A DNA stretch of 26,758 nucleotides. Origin: DAIDHK01 sp035510695. Its GTDB lineage: Bacteria; Patescibacteriota; Microgenomatia; Levybacterales; UBA12049. The notes beneath the pieces were generated by a model. That model searched no databases. It saw only the letters and a program-made list of their open reading frames with translations, and was not told the origin of the DNA. Shown here in pieces: positions 1-7,347 of this stretch (its first letter is position 1; the number at the start of each line of letters is the position of its first letter). The position numbers and the translations under genes are program-made. The stretch spans positions 1 to 26,758 of the forward strand of contig DATKGO010000029.1 of assembly GCA_035510695.1 (NCBI GenBank), in the 5' to 3' direction.

Positions 1-85
1 TATTCAATACGCGGAGTTCCCCGCTTTGACGAAAAAAGGTTATATCGGTGTTAAGGTTTGGATTCACCAGCCGGAGGAAAAATAA
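1..85 (+). CDS. rpsC: 30S ribosomal protein S3, C-terminal end only
   Basis: Partial gene cut by the left window edge. The frame beginning at base 2 reads IQYAEFPALTKKGYIGVKVW and then IHQPEEK before TAA at 83-85. The GVKVWI ending is the usual final strand of S3, which binds the 30S head near the mRNA entry site. Its position directly before rplP is the standard order. The last codons contain the GGAGG that serves as the ribosome binding site of rplP, and the two genes are 2 nt apart, so they should be translationally coupled. Confidence 0.85.
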   Translation, partial: IQYAEFPALTKKGYIGVKVWIHQPEEK

Positions 86-87
86 TT

Positions 88-504
88 ATGTTAATACCAA
101 GAAGAGTAAAATATAGAAAACAGTTTCGAGGTATGATGAAAGGTGATGCTCATAGCGGCACGACCTTAGTTTATGGCGAATACGGTTTAATTGCCGAAGG
201 CATGGAATGGGTAACCAGTCGGCAAATTGAAGCGGCCAGACGAGCCATTACCCATTTTACAGCTCGGGGCGGCAGACTTTGGATTCGCATTTTTCCCGAT
301 AAACCGATTAGCAAAAAACCACCGGAAGTCAGAATGGGCGGGGGCAAAGGTGATATCGAGGAATACGTAGCGATCGTCAAACCCGGACGGATTATGTTTG
401 AAATAGGCGGTGTAACCGAAGATATTGCTAAAGAAGCACTTAGGCTCGCGGCTTATAAGTTACCGGTAAAATCACGTTTAATAAGTAAAGGAGAAAATAT
501 ATGA
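88..504 (+). CDS. rplP: 50S ribosomal protein L16
   Basis: 138 residues, normal for the family. It begins MLIPRRVKYRKQFRG and carries the conserved GGRLWIRIFPDKP and RMGGGKG stretches of L16, a 23S rRNA-binding protein near the A-site tRNA. I chose the ATG at 88 over the in-frame codon at 58: the family starts at this Met and GGAGG sits about 10 nt upstream, whereas the ten extra residues would duplicate rpsC coding sequence. It lies between rpsC and rpmC as expected. Confidence 0.97.
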   Translation: MLIPRRVKYRKQFRGMMKGDAHSGTTLVYGEYGLIAEGMEWVTSRQIEAARRAITHFTARGGRLWIRIFPDKPISKKPPEVRMGGGKGDIEEYVAIVKPGRIMFEIGGVTEDIAKEALRLAAYKLPVKSRLISKGENI

Positions 505-710
505 AACGACGAGAAGCAAAGGATTTAGCAAATAGGTCAAATGAAGAATTAAAAAAACTTTTAGACGAAGCAAAAAAAGCTTTATTTACTATGCAAATGG
601 ATTATCGTTTGGCAAAATTGAAGAATGTACGTAGTCTTTTCTGGAAGAAAAAAGAGATAGCTTATATACTTACGCAGTTGCGTAGAAAGGAGCAAGTCAT
701 CAATGGCTAA
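501..710 (+). CDS. rpmC: 50S ribosomal protein L29
   Basis: 69 residues. It starts MKRREAKDLANRSNEELKK and is a two-helix, Lys/Arg-rich protein, matching L29 in length and style. L29 sits beside the polypeptide exit tunnel. The start overlaps the end of rplP by 4 nt (ATGA) and has AAAGGAG upstream; its own end overlaps rpsQ by 8 nt, so the three genes are probably co-translated. Sequence identity in this family is always low; the call rests strongly on its place between L16 and S17. Confidence 0.93.
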   Translation: MKRREAKDLANRSNEELKKLLDEAKKALFTMQMDYRLAKLKNVRSLFWKKKEIAYILTQLRRKEQVING

Positions 711-954
711 AACATTTACAGGGAAAGTAGTATCAACCGGTATGCAAAATACAATTTTAGTTGAAGTTAGCCGGTCTGTGCCGCATCCTTTATATAAAAA
801 GTTATTAAAAAGAAGCACCAAATTTATGGCTGATACGGTTGATAAAAAAGCCGAAATGGGTGATATTGTGAAAATTGTCGAAACAAAACCGATTTCTAAG
901 AACAAACATTTTGTTTTACAAAGCGTGCTAAGTAAAAAGGAGGAAGTAAAATAA
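703..954 (+). CDS. rpsQ: 30S ribosomal protein S17
   Basis: 83 residues, OB-fold primary 16S rRNA-binding protein. Visible family features are the N-terminal FTGKVVSTGMQNTILVEV strand pair, the HPLYKK motif, and the GDIVKIVETKPISKNKHFVL block near the end. The ATG at 703 lies inside the end of rpmC and follows AAGGAG in that gene. It ends just before rplN with its own tail (KKEEVK) encoding the AAGGAGG used by the next gene. Confidence 0.96.
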   Translation: MAKTFTGKVVSTGMQNTILVEVSRSVPHPLYKKLLKRSTKFMADTVDKKAEMGDIVKIVETKPISKNKHFVLQSVLSKKEEVK

Positions 955-955
955 T

Positions 956-1330
956 ATGATTCAATTACGAACAATGCTAAGTACTGCGGATAATTCAGGT
1001 GCAAAACTTTTGCAGGTGATTCATATTTTTGGCGGATCAAACAGAAAATCCGGTCATATAGGAAGTGTTATAAATTGTGTGGTAAAAAAAGCCGATCCTA
1101 ACGGTAACGTGAAAGACGGAGAAATTGTGAAAGCAATTTTAGTTCGCAGCCGTAAAGAATATCGTAGAGCGGATGGATCTTATGTCAGATTTTCCGATAA
1201 CGCAGCGGTTTTAATTGATAATCCGAAAGATAAAAATCCACGTGGTACGCGTATTTTTGGACCGATTGCCAGAGAAATAAGAGATGCGGGATATACTAAA
1301 ATTGCCAGTATGGCACCGGAAGTAGTTTAA
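956..1330 (+). CDS. rplN: 50S ribosomal protein L14
   Basis: 124 residues, close to the usual 122. It starts MIQLRTMLSTADNSGAK and contains the family blocks KAILVRSRKEYRRADGSYVRF and NPRGTRIFGPIAREIRD, with DNAAVLID between them. L14 binds 23S rRNA at the subunit interface. A strong AAGGAGG precedes the ATG. The following 53 nt before rplX contain a heptamer repeat rather than the usual tight junction. Confidence 0.97.
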   Translation: MIQLRTMLSTADNSGAKLLQVIHIFGGSNRKSGHIGSVINCVVKKADPNGNVKDGEIVKAILVRSRKEYRRADGSYVRFSDNAAVLIDNPKDKNPRGTRIFGPIAREIRDAGYTKIASMAPEVV

Positions 1331-1333
1331 CCG

Positions 1334-1368
1334 GATTTATGATTTAAGATTTAGGATTTAAGAATAAA
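1334..1368 (+). repeat. Heptamer array between rplN and rplX
   Basis: Five consecutive 7-bp words in fixed phase: GATTTAT, GATTTAA, GATTTAG, GATTTAA, GAATAAA. It fills most of the rplN-rplX gap and ends just before the AAAAGGAG of rplX. It belongs to the period-7 arrays seen elsewhere in this window, each using a different word. This copy has one orientation only and so no hairpin. Confidence 0.75.
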
Positions 1369-1383
1369 AGGAGAAAAAATAAT

Positions 1384-1689
1384 ATGAAATTGAGAAAAAA
1401 TGATCAAGTAAAAGTGATTAAGGGAAAAGATGTCGGTAAAACCGGCAAGATTACTCGTGTTTTAACTAAAGAAGCAAAAGTCATGGTGGAAGAAATAAAT
1501 CAGTATAAACGCCATATGAAAGCTAAAGCGCAGGGGCAGAAAAGCGAAATTATTACCATTATTAAGCCTTTACCGGTAGAGAATGTCGCTTTAATTTGTC
1601 CGCAGTGTAAGAAACAGACACGAATTGGTTTTACAAATGTAAAAGGAGCAAAGGAACGCGTTTGTCGAAAATGCGGCAAGACGATATAA
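1384..1689 (+). CDS. rplX: 50S ribosomal protein L24 with zinc ribbon
   Basis: 101 residues. The N-terminal KOW motif is visible (KNDQVKVIKGKDVGKTGKI), followed by the EEINQYKRHMKA block. The C-terminal part has two CxxC pairs, CPQC around residue 72 and CRKC around residue 93, so this is the zinc-binding (C+) form of L24 rather than the E. coli-like form without cysteines. L24 is an early 50S assembly protein. AAAAGGAG lies about 10 nt before the ATG. Confidence 0.95.
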   Translation: MKLRKNDQVKVIKGKDVGKTGKITRVLTKEAKVMVEEINQYKRHMKAKAQGQKSEIITIIKPLPVENVALICPQCKKQTRIGFTNVKGAKERVCRKCGKTI

Positions 1690-1693
1690 AATT

Positions 1694-2242
1694 ATGGATA
1701 ATTTACAATCTAGATATAACAAAACAATAACAAAGGATTTACAAGTAAAATTAAATATTGTAAATCCCATGGCGGTACCGGCGATTAAGAAAATCGTTCT
1801 GAATATGGGCGTTAAAGATGCCGTGGTAGATAAGAAAAATATTGAACGGGCAGCTTCGGCTATGACGCAAATTTCCGGTCAAAAGCCTAAGATTGTCAAA
1901 GCGCGAAAATCGATCGCTACCTTTAAATTGCGTGAAGGTGATCAAATCGGTGTTACCGTAACTCTGCGGGGGAAAAGAATGTACGAATTTTTGGAAAAAG
2001 TAATCGATATAGTTTTACCGCGTATTAAAGATTTTCACGGAGTAAGTAAAACCAGTTTTGATGGAAGAGGAAATTATACTTTAGGTTTTAGTGAATATAC
2101 GGTTTTCCCGGAGATTGATCCGTCAACTGTTGAGCGTATGCAGGGAATGGAAATGGTGGTTGTTACCAGCGCAAAAGACAATCAAGCGGGACTATCTTTA
2201 CTTGAAGCATTAGGTATGCCGTTTACAAAGGAGGGCAAATAA
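1694..2242 (+). CDS. rplE: 50S ribosomal protein L5
   Basis: 182 residues, normal length. Family blocks seen: NPMAVPAIKKIVLNMGVKDA near the start, ISGQKPKIVKARKSIATFKLREG in the middle, and FDGRGNYTLGFSEYTVFPEI in the second half. L5 binds 5S rRNA in the central protuberance. Only 4 nt separate it from the rplX stop and no clear SD is seen, so translation probably depends on coupling. Its last codons contain AAGGAGG. Confidence 0.97.
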   Translation: MDNLQSRYNKTITKDLQVKLNIVNPMAVPAIKKIVLNMGVKDAVVDKKNIERAASAMTQISGQKPKIVKARKSIATFKLREGDQIGVTVTLRGKRMYEFLEKVIDIVLPRIKDFHGVSKTSFDGRGNYTLGFSEYTVFPEIDPSTVERMQGMEMVVVTSAKDNQAGLSLLEALGMPFTKEGK

Positions 2243-2251
2243 AGGTTTAGG

Positions 2252-2280
2252 TTGCGGTTTGAAGCTAAAAACCGTATAAT
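2252..2280 (+). promoter_or_regulatory. Candidate internal promoter for rpsZ
   Basis: TTGCGG at 2252-2257 and TATAAT at 2275-2280 are exactly 17 bp apart. The ATG of rpsZ is 10 nt after the -10 box, so an mRNA started here would have almost no leader. A CGGTTT/AAACCG inverted repeat (2255-2260, 2269-2274) lies in the spacer. rpsZ has no SD site. The -35 matches consensus only in TTG, so this is a prediction. Confidence 0.45.
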
Positions 2281-2290
2281 TGCAAAGCTT

Positions 2291-2476
2291 ATGGCGAAAA
2301 CATCAGATATAGTTAAATATAATAGAAAATTAAAACATCAAGGCAGGTATAAAAATATCTGTGCGATGTGTGGCCGCTCACGTGGCTATATGGGCAGGTT
2401 TGGTTTGTGCAGATTGTGTTTTCGTGAACGTGCATCGAGAGGAGAATTACCCGGCGTATTAAAAGCCAGTTGGTAA
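2291..2476 (+). CDS. rpsZ: 30S ribosomal protein S14, zinc-binding type
   Basis: 61 residues, exactly the short zinc-type S14 length (the long type is about 100). It starts MAKTSDIVKYNRKLK and has CAMC and CRLC zinc pairs spaced by GRSRGYMGRFGL, then the family ending RGELPGVLKASW. I chose the ATG at 2291 over a TTG at 2252 because the family begins MAKTS. S14 is a late-assembling protein of the 30S head. No SD is visible; a TATAAT stands 10 nt upstream. Confidence 0.96.
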   Translation: MAKTSDIVKYNRKLKHQGRYKNICAMCGRSRGYMGRFGLCRLCFRERASRGELPGVLKASW

Positions 2477-2484
2477 TTAATTTT

Positions 2485-2874
2485 ATGACATATCATGTAG
2501 CAGATTTTATCATTCGAATTCAAAATGCGGCGCTTGCTAGGCGTAAGGAAGTACGTATGCCTTATTCAAAGCTAAGTCGCGCTATTGCTCAGGTTTTGGT
2601 AAAAGAAGGCTTTTTAGCCGGTGTTAAGGATGAGGAAATTGAAGGAAAGAAACAATTAGTGGCAGAAATTCGTTTTGTGAATCGCAGACCGGCTGTGGAT
2701 GGGGTAAAAGTTATTTCCAAACCTTCGCTTAGGGTTTATAAAACTAAGAAAAGTTTGAATGAGCGTTTGAATCCGTCAGTGGTTTCAATTTTATCAACCA
2801 GCAATGGAGTCATGTCAGGCAAAACAGCCACCAAGAAAGGATTAGGAGGAGAATTACTTTTCCAAATTTGGTAA
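2485..2874 (+). CDS. rpsH: 30S ribosomal protein S8
   Basis: 129 residues. It starts MTYHVADFIIRIQNAALARR and ends with the S8 signature STSNGVMSGKTATKKGLGGE before LLFQIW. S8 is a primary 16S rRNA-binding protein and in many bacteria a regulator of the spc operon. The ATG at 2485 fits the family start better than the TTG at 2470, which overlaps rpsZ. The gap to rpsZ is 8 nt with no SD. Confidence 0.96.
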   Translation: MTYHVADFIIRIQNAALARRKEVRMPYSKLSRAIAQVLVKEGFLAGVKDEEIEGKKQLVAEIRFVNRRPAVDGVKVISKPSLRVYKTKKSLNERLNPSVVSILSTSNGVMSGKTATKKGLGGELLFQIW

Positions 2875-2878
2875 AAAT

Positions 2879-3430
2879 ATGAGCAAAATCGGAAGAATGC
2901 CAATTATAATTAAAAACGGAGTGAATGTGACGATTGATAAACAATTAGTCAATGTAAAAGGTACTAAGGGCGAAATGAAATTCGTCGTACCTAGTGGTAT
3001 TGCCGTGACTATGGAAGACGGTAAGTTGGTACTAAGTCAAGATGTTAAGGGAAGTCCCCTAACGCGAAGTCTTTTTGGTTTGTCTCGGGCAATGCTTAAC
3101 AATATGGTAAAAGGTGTCGATCAAGGTTTTCAAAAAAAATTAGAATTAGTAGGCGTCGGCTATAGAGCGCAAATGCAGGGAACCGATTTACAGTTATCGC
3201 TGGGTTTTTCTCACCCGGTAAAGATCAAAGCTAAACCCGGCATTACATTTACGGTTGCTGAAAATGTAATTGTAGTTTCAGGTTTTGATAAAGCAATGGT
3301 GGGAGAAACAGCATCTGAAATTAGAGCTATCCGTCCGCCGGAACCTTATAAAGGAAAAGGAATTAAATATGTCGGTGAACATATTCGTCGAAAAGCCGGT
3401 AAAGCGGCCAAAGCAGTTGGGACAAAATAA
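2879..3430 (+). CDS. rplF: 50S ribosomal protein L6
   Basis: 183 residues, two duplicated L6 domains. Visible blocks are SKIGRMPIIIKNGVNVTI at the N-terminus, LVGVGYRAQMQGTDLQLSLG in the middle, and the L6 signature PPEPYKGKGIKYVGEHIRRK near the end. L6 lies near the factor-binding site of the 50S subunit. It begins 4 nt after rpsH with no SD. The C-terminal tail is rich in Ala and Lys. Confidence 0.97.
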   Translation: MSKIGRMPIIIKNGVNVTIDKQLVNVKGTKGEMKFVVPSGIAVTMEDGKLVLSQDVKGSPLTRSLFGLSRAMLNNMVKGVDQGFQKKLELVGVGYRAQMQGTDLQLSLGFSHPVKIKAKPGITFTVAENVIVVSGFDKAMVGETASEIRAIRPPEPYKGKGIKYVGEHIRRKAGKAAKAVGTK

Positions 3431-3434
3431 AATT

Positions 3435-3767
3435 ATGAATACACGAAAAATAAAAAGACAATTAAGAATAAGAAAGAAAATGCATGGAACAGCTGAAAAA
3501 CCGCGTTTGAGCGTCTATCGTTCCAATAAGGCTGTGGCGGCTCAGTTGATTGATGATGTAAAACGGCAGACGATACTTGGTTTAAATCAGCCGAAAGATA
3601 TTAAAGGAAACAAAACGGCCAAAGCAAAAGCTTTAGGTTTAGCTTTGGCCAAAGAAGCAATAGAGAAAAAAATTAAGCAGGTAGTTTTTGATAAAGGCAG
3701 TTATCGCTACCACGGTCGGGTGAAAGCCATTGCCGAAGGTGCAAGAGAAGGAGGACTGCAGTTCTAA
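3435..3767 (+). CDS. rplR: 50S ribosomal protein L18
   Basis: 110 residues. It starts MNTRKIKRQLRIRKKMHG and carries the family blocks PRLSVYRSNKAVAAQLID and VVFDKGSYRYHGRVKAIAEG with the ending AREGGLQF. L18 binds 5S rRNA together with L5. I chose the ATG at 3435; longer frames from 3285 run through rplF and give a non-family N-terminus. No clear SD; 4 nt from the rplF stop. Confidence 0.97.
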   Translation: MNTRKIKRQLRIRKKMHGTAEKPRLSVYRSNKAVAAQLIDDVKRQTILGLNQPKDIKGNKTAKAKALGLALAKEAIEKKIKQVVFDKGSYRYHGRVKAIAEGAREGGLQF

Positions 3768-3791
3768 CCAAGGACTTAGAACTGAGAACAT
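3761..3791 (+). repeat. Short inverted repeat in the rpsE leader
   Basis: GTTCTAA (3761-3767, containing the rplR stop) pairs with TTAGAAC (3776-3782) around an 8-nt loop. The same stretch can be read as three 7-bp words (AGGACTT, AGAACTG, AGAACAT) ending exactly at the rpsE ATG, perhaps a decayed form of the heptamer arrays. No SD is visible for rpsE. Function unknown. Confidence 0.4.
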
Positions 3792-4337
3792 ATGGATAAT
3801 AACAATAATAGATTTAATAATCAAAGAAATAATAATAGAAACAATAATCAGCGTTCAATGGATCGAACACCGAGTGAATTTGAGGAAAAAATTGTCAAAA
3901 TCAGCCGTGTTTCTAAAAAAACGCAAGGCGGAAATAAAATCGGTTTTACAGCCTTGGCAGTGGTTGGCGATCGAAAAGGCAAAGTAGGTGTGGGTTTGGG
4001 AAAAGCGCCGGATGTTTCCAATGCCATTCGTAAAGGAATTCTTTTGGCAAAAAAACATATGATCGAAGTGCCGATTGTGAAGGGTACAATTCCTTTTAGA
4101 ATTGATGTTAAAGTCGGAGCTGCTAAAATTATGTTGAAACCGGCACCGGTTGGAAGTGGTATTATTGCCGGCGGCGCTATCCGTAGTGTGGTTTCCGCAG
4201 CCGGAATTCAGAATATTTCTTCAAAAGTTTTAGGTACTCGTAATCAAGCCAATAACGTGACAGTAACTTTGTCAGCATTAAAAATGCTTAGTGAACGCTA
4301 TGCCAAACAACGCAGTATGAACACTCAAACAAAATAA
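3792..4337 (+). CDS. rpsE: 30S ribosomal protein S5
   Basis: 181 residues, slightly longer than E. coli S5 (167). Residues 1-21 are an Asn/Arg/Gln-rich low-complexity tail, then FEEKIVKISRVSKKTQGG begins the double-stranded RNA-binding domain, followed by GDRKGKVGVGLGKA, the GSGIIAGGAIRSV loop and the C-terminal NQANNVTVTLSALKML. S5 takes part in decoding accuracy. It is followed after 2 nt by rplO, with no L30 gene between, unlike most bacteria. Confidence 0.96.
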   Translation: MDNNNNRFNNQRNNNRNNNQRSMDRTPSEFEEKIVKISRVSKKTQGGNKIGFTALAVVGDRKGKVGVGLGKAPDVSNAIRKGILLAKKHMIEVPIVKGTIPFRIDVKVGAAKIMLKPAPVGSGIIAGGAIRSVVSAAGIQNISSKVLGTRNQANNVTVTLSALKMLSERYAKQRSMNTQTK

Positions 4338-4339
4338 CT

Positions 4340-4789
4340 ATGAATTTAAATAATCTTTCAACCATTACAACCAAGAGAAAAAAACGTTTAGGACAAGGAC
4401 ACGGTTCAGGAAGAGTGAAAACTTCGGGACGCGGAACCAAAGGACAAAACGCACGCAGTAGTAGACCTCTTCGTTTTGAGGGAGGAGCTTTACCTTTAAC
4501 CAAACGTTTACCGTTCTTGCGCGGCAAAATGAAAAATAAAATGTATCGTCAGAAACCCTTGGTACTTAATGTTGGGGCTTTAAATAATTTACCTGATACA
4601 GTAGTTAGTATTGAGACATTGGTGAAATATAAATTGGTTCGTCTAGACGATGCTAAATTAAAAGGCGTAAAAATTTTAGGTGACGGTGAATTGACTGCTG
4701 CTCTAACTGTTAGCTTGCCTGTCTCTAAATCAGCCCAGAAGAAAATTGAAAAAGCAGGCGGATCTGTAAAATTGACAGAAAAAATATAA
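4340..4789 (+). CDS. rplO: 50S ribosomal protein L15
   Basis: 149 residues. The N-terminus MNLNNLSTITTKRKKRLGQG is followed by the L15 Gly/Arg-rich arm (GHGSGRVKTSGRGTKGQNAR) and the FEGGALPLTKRLPF block; the C-terminal half has the VKILGDGELTAALTV segment. L15 is a 50S assembly protein reaching into the rRNA core. Downstream are an inverted-repeat element and a fresh promoter for secY, so the rplO-secY coupling seen in many bacteria may be interrupted here. Confidence 0.96.
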   Translation: MNLNNLSTITTKRKKRLGQGHGSGRVKTSGRGTKGQNARSSRPLRFEGGALPLTKRLPFLRGKMKNKMYRQKPLVLNVGALNNLPDTVVSIETLVKYKLVRLDDAKLKGVKILGDGELTAALTVSLPVSKSAQKKIEKAGGSVKLTEKI

Positions 4790-4803
4790 TTGTTCATTTT
4801 TTC

Positions 4804-4861
4804 TGTCATCCTGAATTTATTTCAGGATCCCAATGGATTCCGGATCAAGTCCGGAATGACA
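4804..4861. repeat. TGTCATCC...ATGACA inverted-repeat element, copy 1
   Basis: A 58-bp element bounded by TGTCATCC (4804-4811) and GGAATGACA (ending 4861). It contains two hairpins: CCTGAA-TTTAT-TTCAGG, and ATTCCGGA-TCAAG-TCCGGAAT with a perfect 8-bp stem. The outer ends can also pair. It occupies the rplO-secY gap. It resembles the small palindromic intergenic elements (MITE- or REP-like) found in many bacterial genomes; a longer copy with matching ends lies at 7316-7407. It may also weaken read-through from rplO, though no clear T-tract follows. Confidence 0.8.
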
Positions 4862-4869
4862 ATTGTCAT

Positions 4870-4898
4870 TTGTTTTTAGTAAGTTCCTCATGTATAAT
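4870..4898 (+). promoter_or_regulatory. Promoter for secY, predicted leaderless start
   Basis: TTGTTT (4870-4875) and a perfect TATAAT (4893-4898) are 17 bp apart. The secY ATG begins 8 nt after the -10 box, which puts the expected transcription start at or within a few nt of the A of the ATG. No SD is present before secY, in keeping with a leaderless mRNA. Confidence 0.6.
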
Positions 4899-4906
4899 TT
4901 TATCGC

Positions 4907-6196
4907 ATGAATAGCTTTATCTCCATTTTTCAAACAGCTTTTAAAACGCCGGAAGTGCGAAAAAAAATCTTATTCACAGCGTTAATATTTTTAGCTTTTC
5001 GTATTTTCGCGCATGTTCCTGTTGCCGGTGTAAACGTTGCCCATCTCAAAAATCTTTTCGCGCAAAACCAATTTTTAGGATTACTGGATATTTTTTCCGG
5101 TGGAACTTTAGCTAATTTTTCCATTATGGCCTTGGGATTGAATCCGTATATTAATTCTTCAATTATTTTTCAATTGCTGGGTATGGTGTTTCCCAAGCTC
5201 GAAGAATTACAGAAAGAAGGAGAAAGCGGCCGGAGAAAAATTAATCAATATACTAGAATGTTGACTGTTCCTTTGGCTGCTCTGCAGGCTGTAGGTATGT
5301 ATGCCTTGCTACGTTCACAAGGAATTATTATTAATCTGACACCGCTTAATATAATTGCTTTTATTTTAACCATGACTGCGGGAACTATGCTTTTGGTTTG
5401 GTTTGGGGAGATGATAACCGATCGAGGCGTAGGAAACGGTATTTCTTTGCTTATTTTCGCGGGAATTGTGGGAAGAGTTCCGGTTGCTTTGGGTCAAACA
5501 GCCTCAACTGCCACGGGGCAAATGACTTTAAGCCTTATTACTTTTTTGGTCTTAGGATTGGCAGTGATTGTTTCTATTATCATCGTGAATGAAGCGACAC
5601 GTCAGATTACTGTTTACTATGCCAGGCGAGTTCGCGGAAATACTTCTTCCAGCAATCAATCAACGCACTTACCTCTGCGCTTAAATCAGGCCGGTGTGAT
5701 TCCGATCATTTTCGCTGTTTCTTTGATATTACTGCCTTCGGTTGTCGGTAATTATTTGGTCGCCTCCAAAAATCCGGTGTTATATAACGTGGGACAATTT
5801 TTTACTACCTGGTTTGATCCCAACGGAATTACCTATAATCTGATTTATTTTCTACTGGTTGTTGCATTTACTTACTTTTATACGGCGGTTGTTTTCAATC
5901 CGAAAAAAATTGCCGAGGACATGCAGAAATACGGAGGATTTATTCCGGGCGTTCGTCCCGGTACGCCGACAATCCATTATCTCAATTATATTTTGACGCG
6001 CATAACCTTGGTTGGAGCTATCTTTTTAGGACTTATTGCGGTTTTTCCGACTATTGCCAGAGCTTTAACCGGCGTACAGACTTTACTCATTGGTGGAACC
6101 GGTATCTTAATAGTAGTCAGTGTGGTTTTGGATACATTTAAATCAATTGAAGCAAATTTAGTCATGCGTAATTATGAAGGTTTCATGAAAAAATAA
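4907..6196 (+). CDS. secY: Protein translocase subunit SecY
   Basis: 429 residues, usual length, with about ten hydrophobic segments. Family marks are the N-terminal FKTPEVRKKILFTALIFLAF, GLNPYINSSIIFQLL in the plug/TM2 region, GESGRRKINQYTRML in the first cytoplasmic loop, and the ending SIEANLVMRNYEGFMKK. SecY forms the membrane channel for secreted and membrane proteins. It is followed closely by adk as in many bacterial spc operons, but has its own promoter after an inverted-repeat element. Confidence 0.97.
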   Translation: MNSFISIFQTAFKTPEVRKKILFTALIFLAFRIFAHVPVAGVNVAHLKNLFAQNQFLGLLDIFSGGTLANFSIMALGLNPYINSSIIFQLLGMVFPKLEELQKEGESGRRKINQYTRMLTVPLAALQAVGMYALLRSQGIIINLTPLNIIAFILTMTAGTMLLVWFGEMITDRGVGNGISLLIFAGIVGRVPVALGQTASTATGQMTLSLITFLVLGLAVIVSIIIVNEATRQITVYYARRVRGNTSSSNQSTHLPLRLNQAGVIPIIFAVSLILLPSVVGNYLVASKNPVLYNVGQFFTTWFDPNGITYNLIYFLLVVAFTYFYTAVVFNPKKIAEDMQKYGGFIPGVRPGTPTIHYLNYILTRITLVGAIFLGLIAVFPTIARALTGVQTLLIGGTGILIVVSVVLDTFKSIEANLVMRNYEGFMKK

Positions 6197-6197
6197 T

Positions 6198-6758
6198 ATG
6201 AAGTTTATTATTATTGGAATTCAAGGAGCAGGAAAATCAACGCAAGGGAATTTATTGAAAAAAGCATTGGATATTCCCTATTTATCAACCGGACATATTT
6301 TTCGCGAGATGGCTAAAGAGCATACGCAAACAGGCCGTTATATAAAAGAAGTAATCAATTCAGGCAGTCTTGTGCCGGATAGTAAAACAATGGAAATTGT
6401 TTCCGAATATTTAAAGCGTCCGGAATACGAGAAGGGTTATATTATGGATGGTTTTCCCCGAACCCTGCATCAAGCCGAAACTTTTGCTAACGGTATTACA
6501 AAAGCGATTTACCTGAAGGTTTCCGATAAGGAAGCTTTATGGAGACTGGCCGGCAGATCGTTGGAAGAAGGAGCACAGGAGCGTGAAGATGATGCGACTC
6601 TGAAAGCAATTCTTAAGCGTATCGAACTTTTCCATAAACATACCGAACCGGTTTTAAAATATTACAGGCAGCATCATAAATTGGTAGAAGTTAATGGTGA
6701 ACAATCGATTGAAGCAATCCATAAAGAGATTATGGAAAAACTGCAGATCAATGAATAA
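6198..6758 (+). CDS. adk: Adenylate kinase, short form
   Basis: 186 residues. The P-loop is GIQGAGKST at residues 7-15, the AMP-site signature DGFPRT lies near residue 84, and YLSTGHIFR matches the AMP-binding region. The LID is the short form: between GRSLEEGAQEREDD and the following helix there is no zinc-binding four-residue set. The enzyme interconverts 2 ADP with ATP and AMP. It starts 1 nt after the secY stop and overlaps the second kinase gene by 8 nt. The catalytic motifs are intact, so it is probably the main adenylate kinase. Confidence 0.93.
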   Translation: MKFIIIGIQGAGKSTQGNLLKKALDIPYLSTGHIFREMAKEHTQTGRYIKEVINSGSLVPDSKTMEIVSEYLKRPEYEKGYIMDGFPRTLHQAETFANGITKAIYLKVSDKEALWRLAGRSLEEGAQEREDDATLKAILKRIELFHKHTEPVLKYYRQHHKLVEVNGEQSIEAIHKEIMEKLQINE

Positions 6759-7347
6759 GATTTTTATCTTCATGGGGCCTGAAGGCGCGGGTAAATCAAC
6801 TCAGGCAAAGCTTTTTGCAAAAGATTGCAAACTGCTTTACATTTCAACCGGCGATATGCTACGTTTTTTTGCCCAGAACGATAAAGGATATTTGGGAAAC
6901 GCAGTACGAGCTATGTTTGCTCGGCATGGTTATCTTAAATCAGAGTTGCTGAACAGAATTGTTATAGAAACTTTGAAAAACGCAAAATATAAAAATGGTG
7001 TAGTTCTGGATGGAAGCTTACGTACCTTTGAAGAAACTGAAGAATTTGATCAGGTTTTACAAAAGACAGGATTAGATCTGCCGGTGATTGTTTTTTATCT
7101 GAATATTTCAGAGGATGAAAGTATTAAACGATTAACTTTTGGCCGAAAACGCGTAGATGATACAATTGAAGGCGTAAAAGCCAGACTTTCTCATTTTCAT
7201 AATCAACTAAAGGAACGTTTGGCAATAATTAGAGAAAAATATCAGTTAATTGAAATTAACGGAGAACAAAGCGAAGAAAAAGTACATGAGGAGATAATGA
7301 ATAAAGCGACAAGTTTGTCATCCTGGAAGGAGGCGGATGCCGACTGA
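6751..7347 (+). CDS. Second adenylate kinase-like protein
   Basis: 198 residues. It has the same fold marks as the preceding adk: P-loop GPEGAGKST at residues 9-17, YISTGDMLR, and FGRKRVDDT near the short LID. The family signature DGFPRT is changed to DGSLRT, so the AMP-site loop is altered while the Arg is kept. Start at ATG 6751, which overlaps the adk stop; a longer frame from 6694 only rereads adk. The last ten residues or so (LSSWKEADAD) are encoded by an inverted-repeat element. It may be an adenylate kinase with shifted specificity or another nucleoside monophosphate kinase. Confidence 0.8.
   Translation: MNKIFIFMGPEGAGKSTQAKLFAKDCKLLYISTGDMLRFFAQNDKGYLGNAVRAMFARHGYLKSELLNRIVIETLKNAKYKNGVVLDGSLRTFEETEEFDQVLQKTGLDLPVIVFYLNISEDESIKRLTFGRKRVDDTIEGVKARLSHFHNQLKERLAIIREKYQLIEINGEQSEEKVHEEIMNKATSLSSWKEADAD

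Noticed and set aside
58..87. Upstream in-frame start for rplP
   Set aside because: The ten extra residues do not match the L16 family and lie on rpsC coding sequence; ATG 88 has the SD.
3285..3434. Longer N-terminus for L18
   Set aside because: The extra 50 residues are rplF read in another frame; the family start is at 3435.
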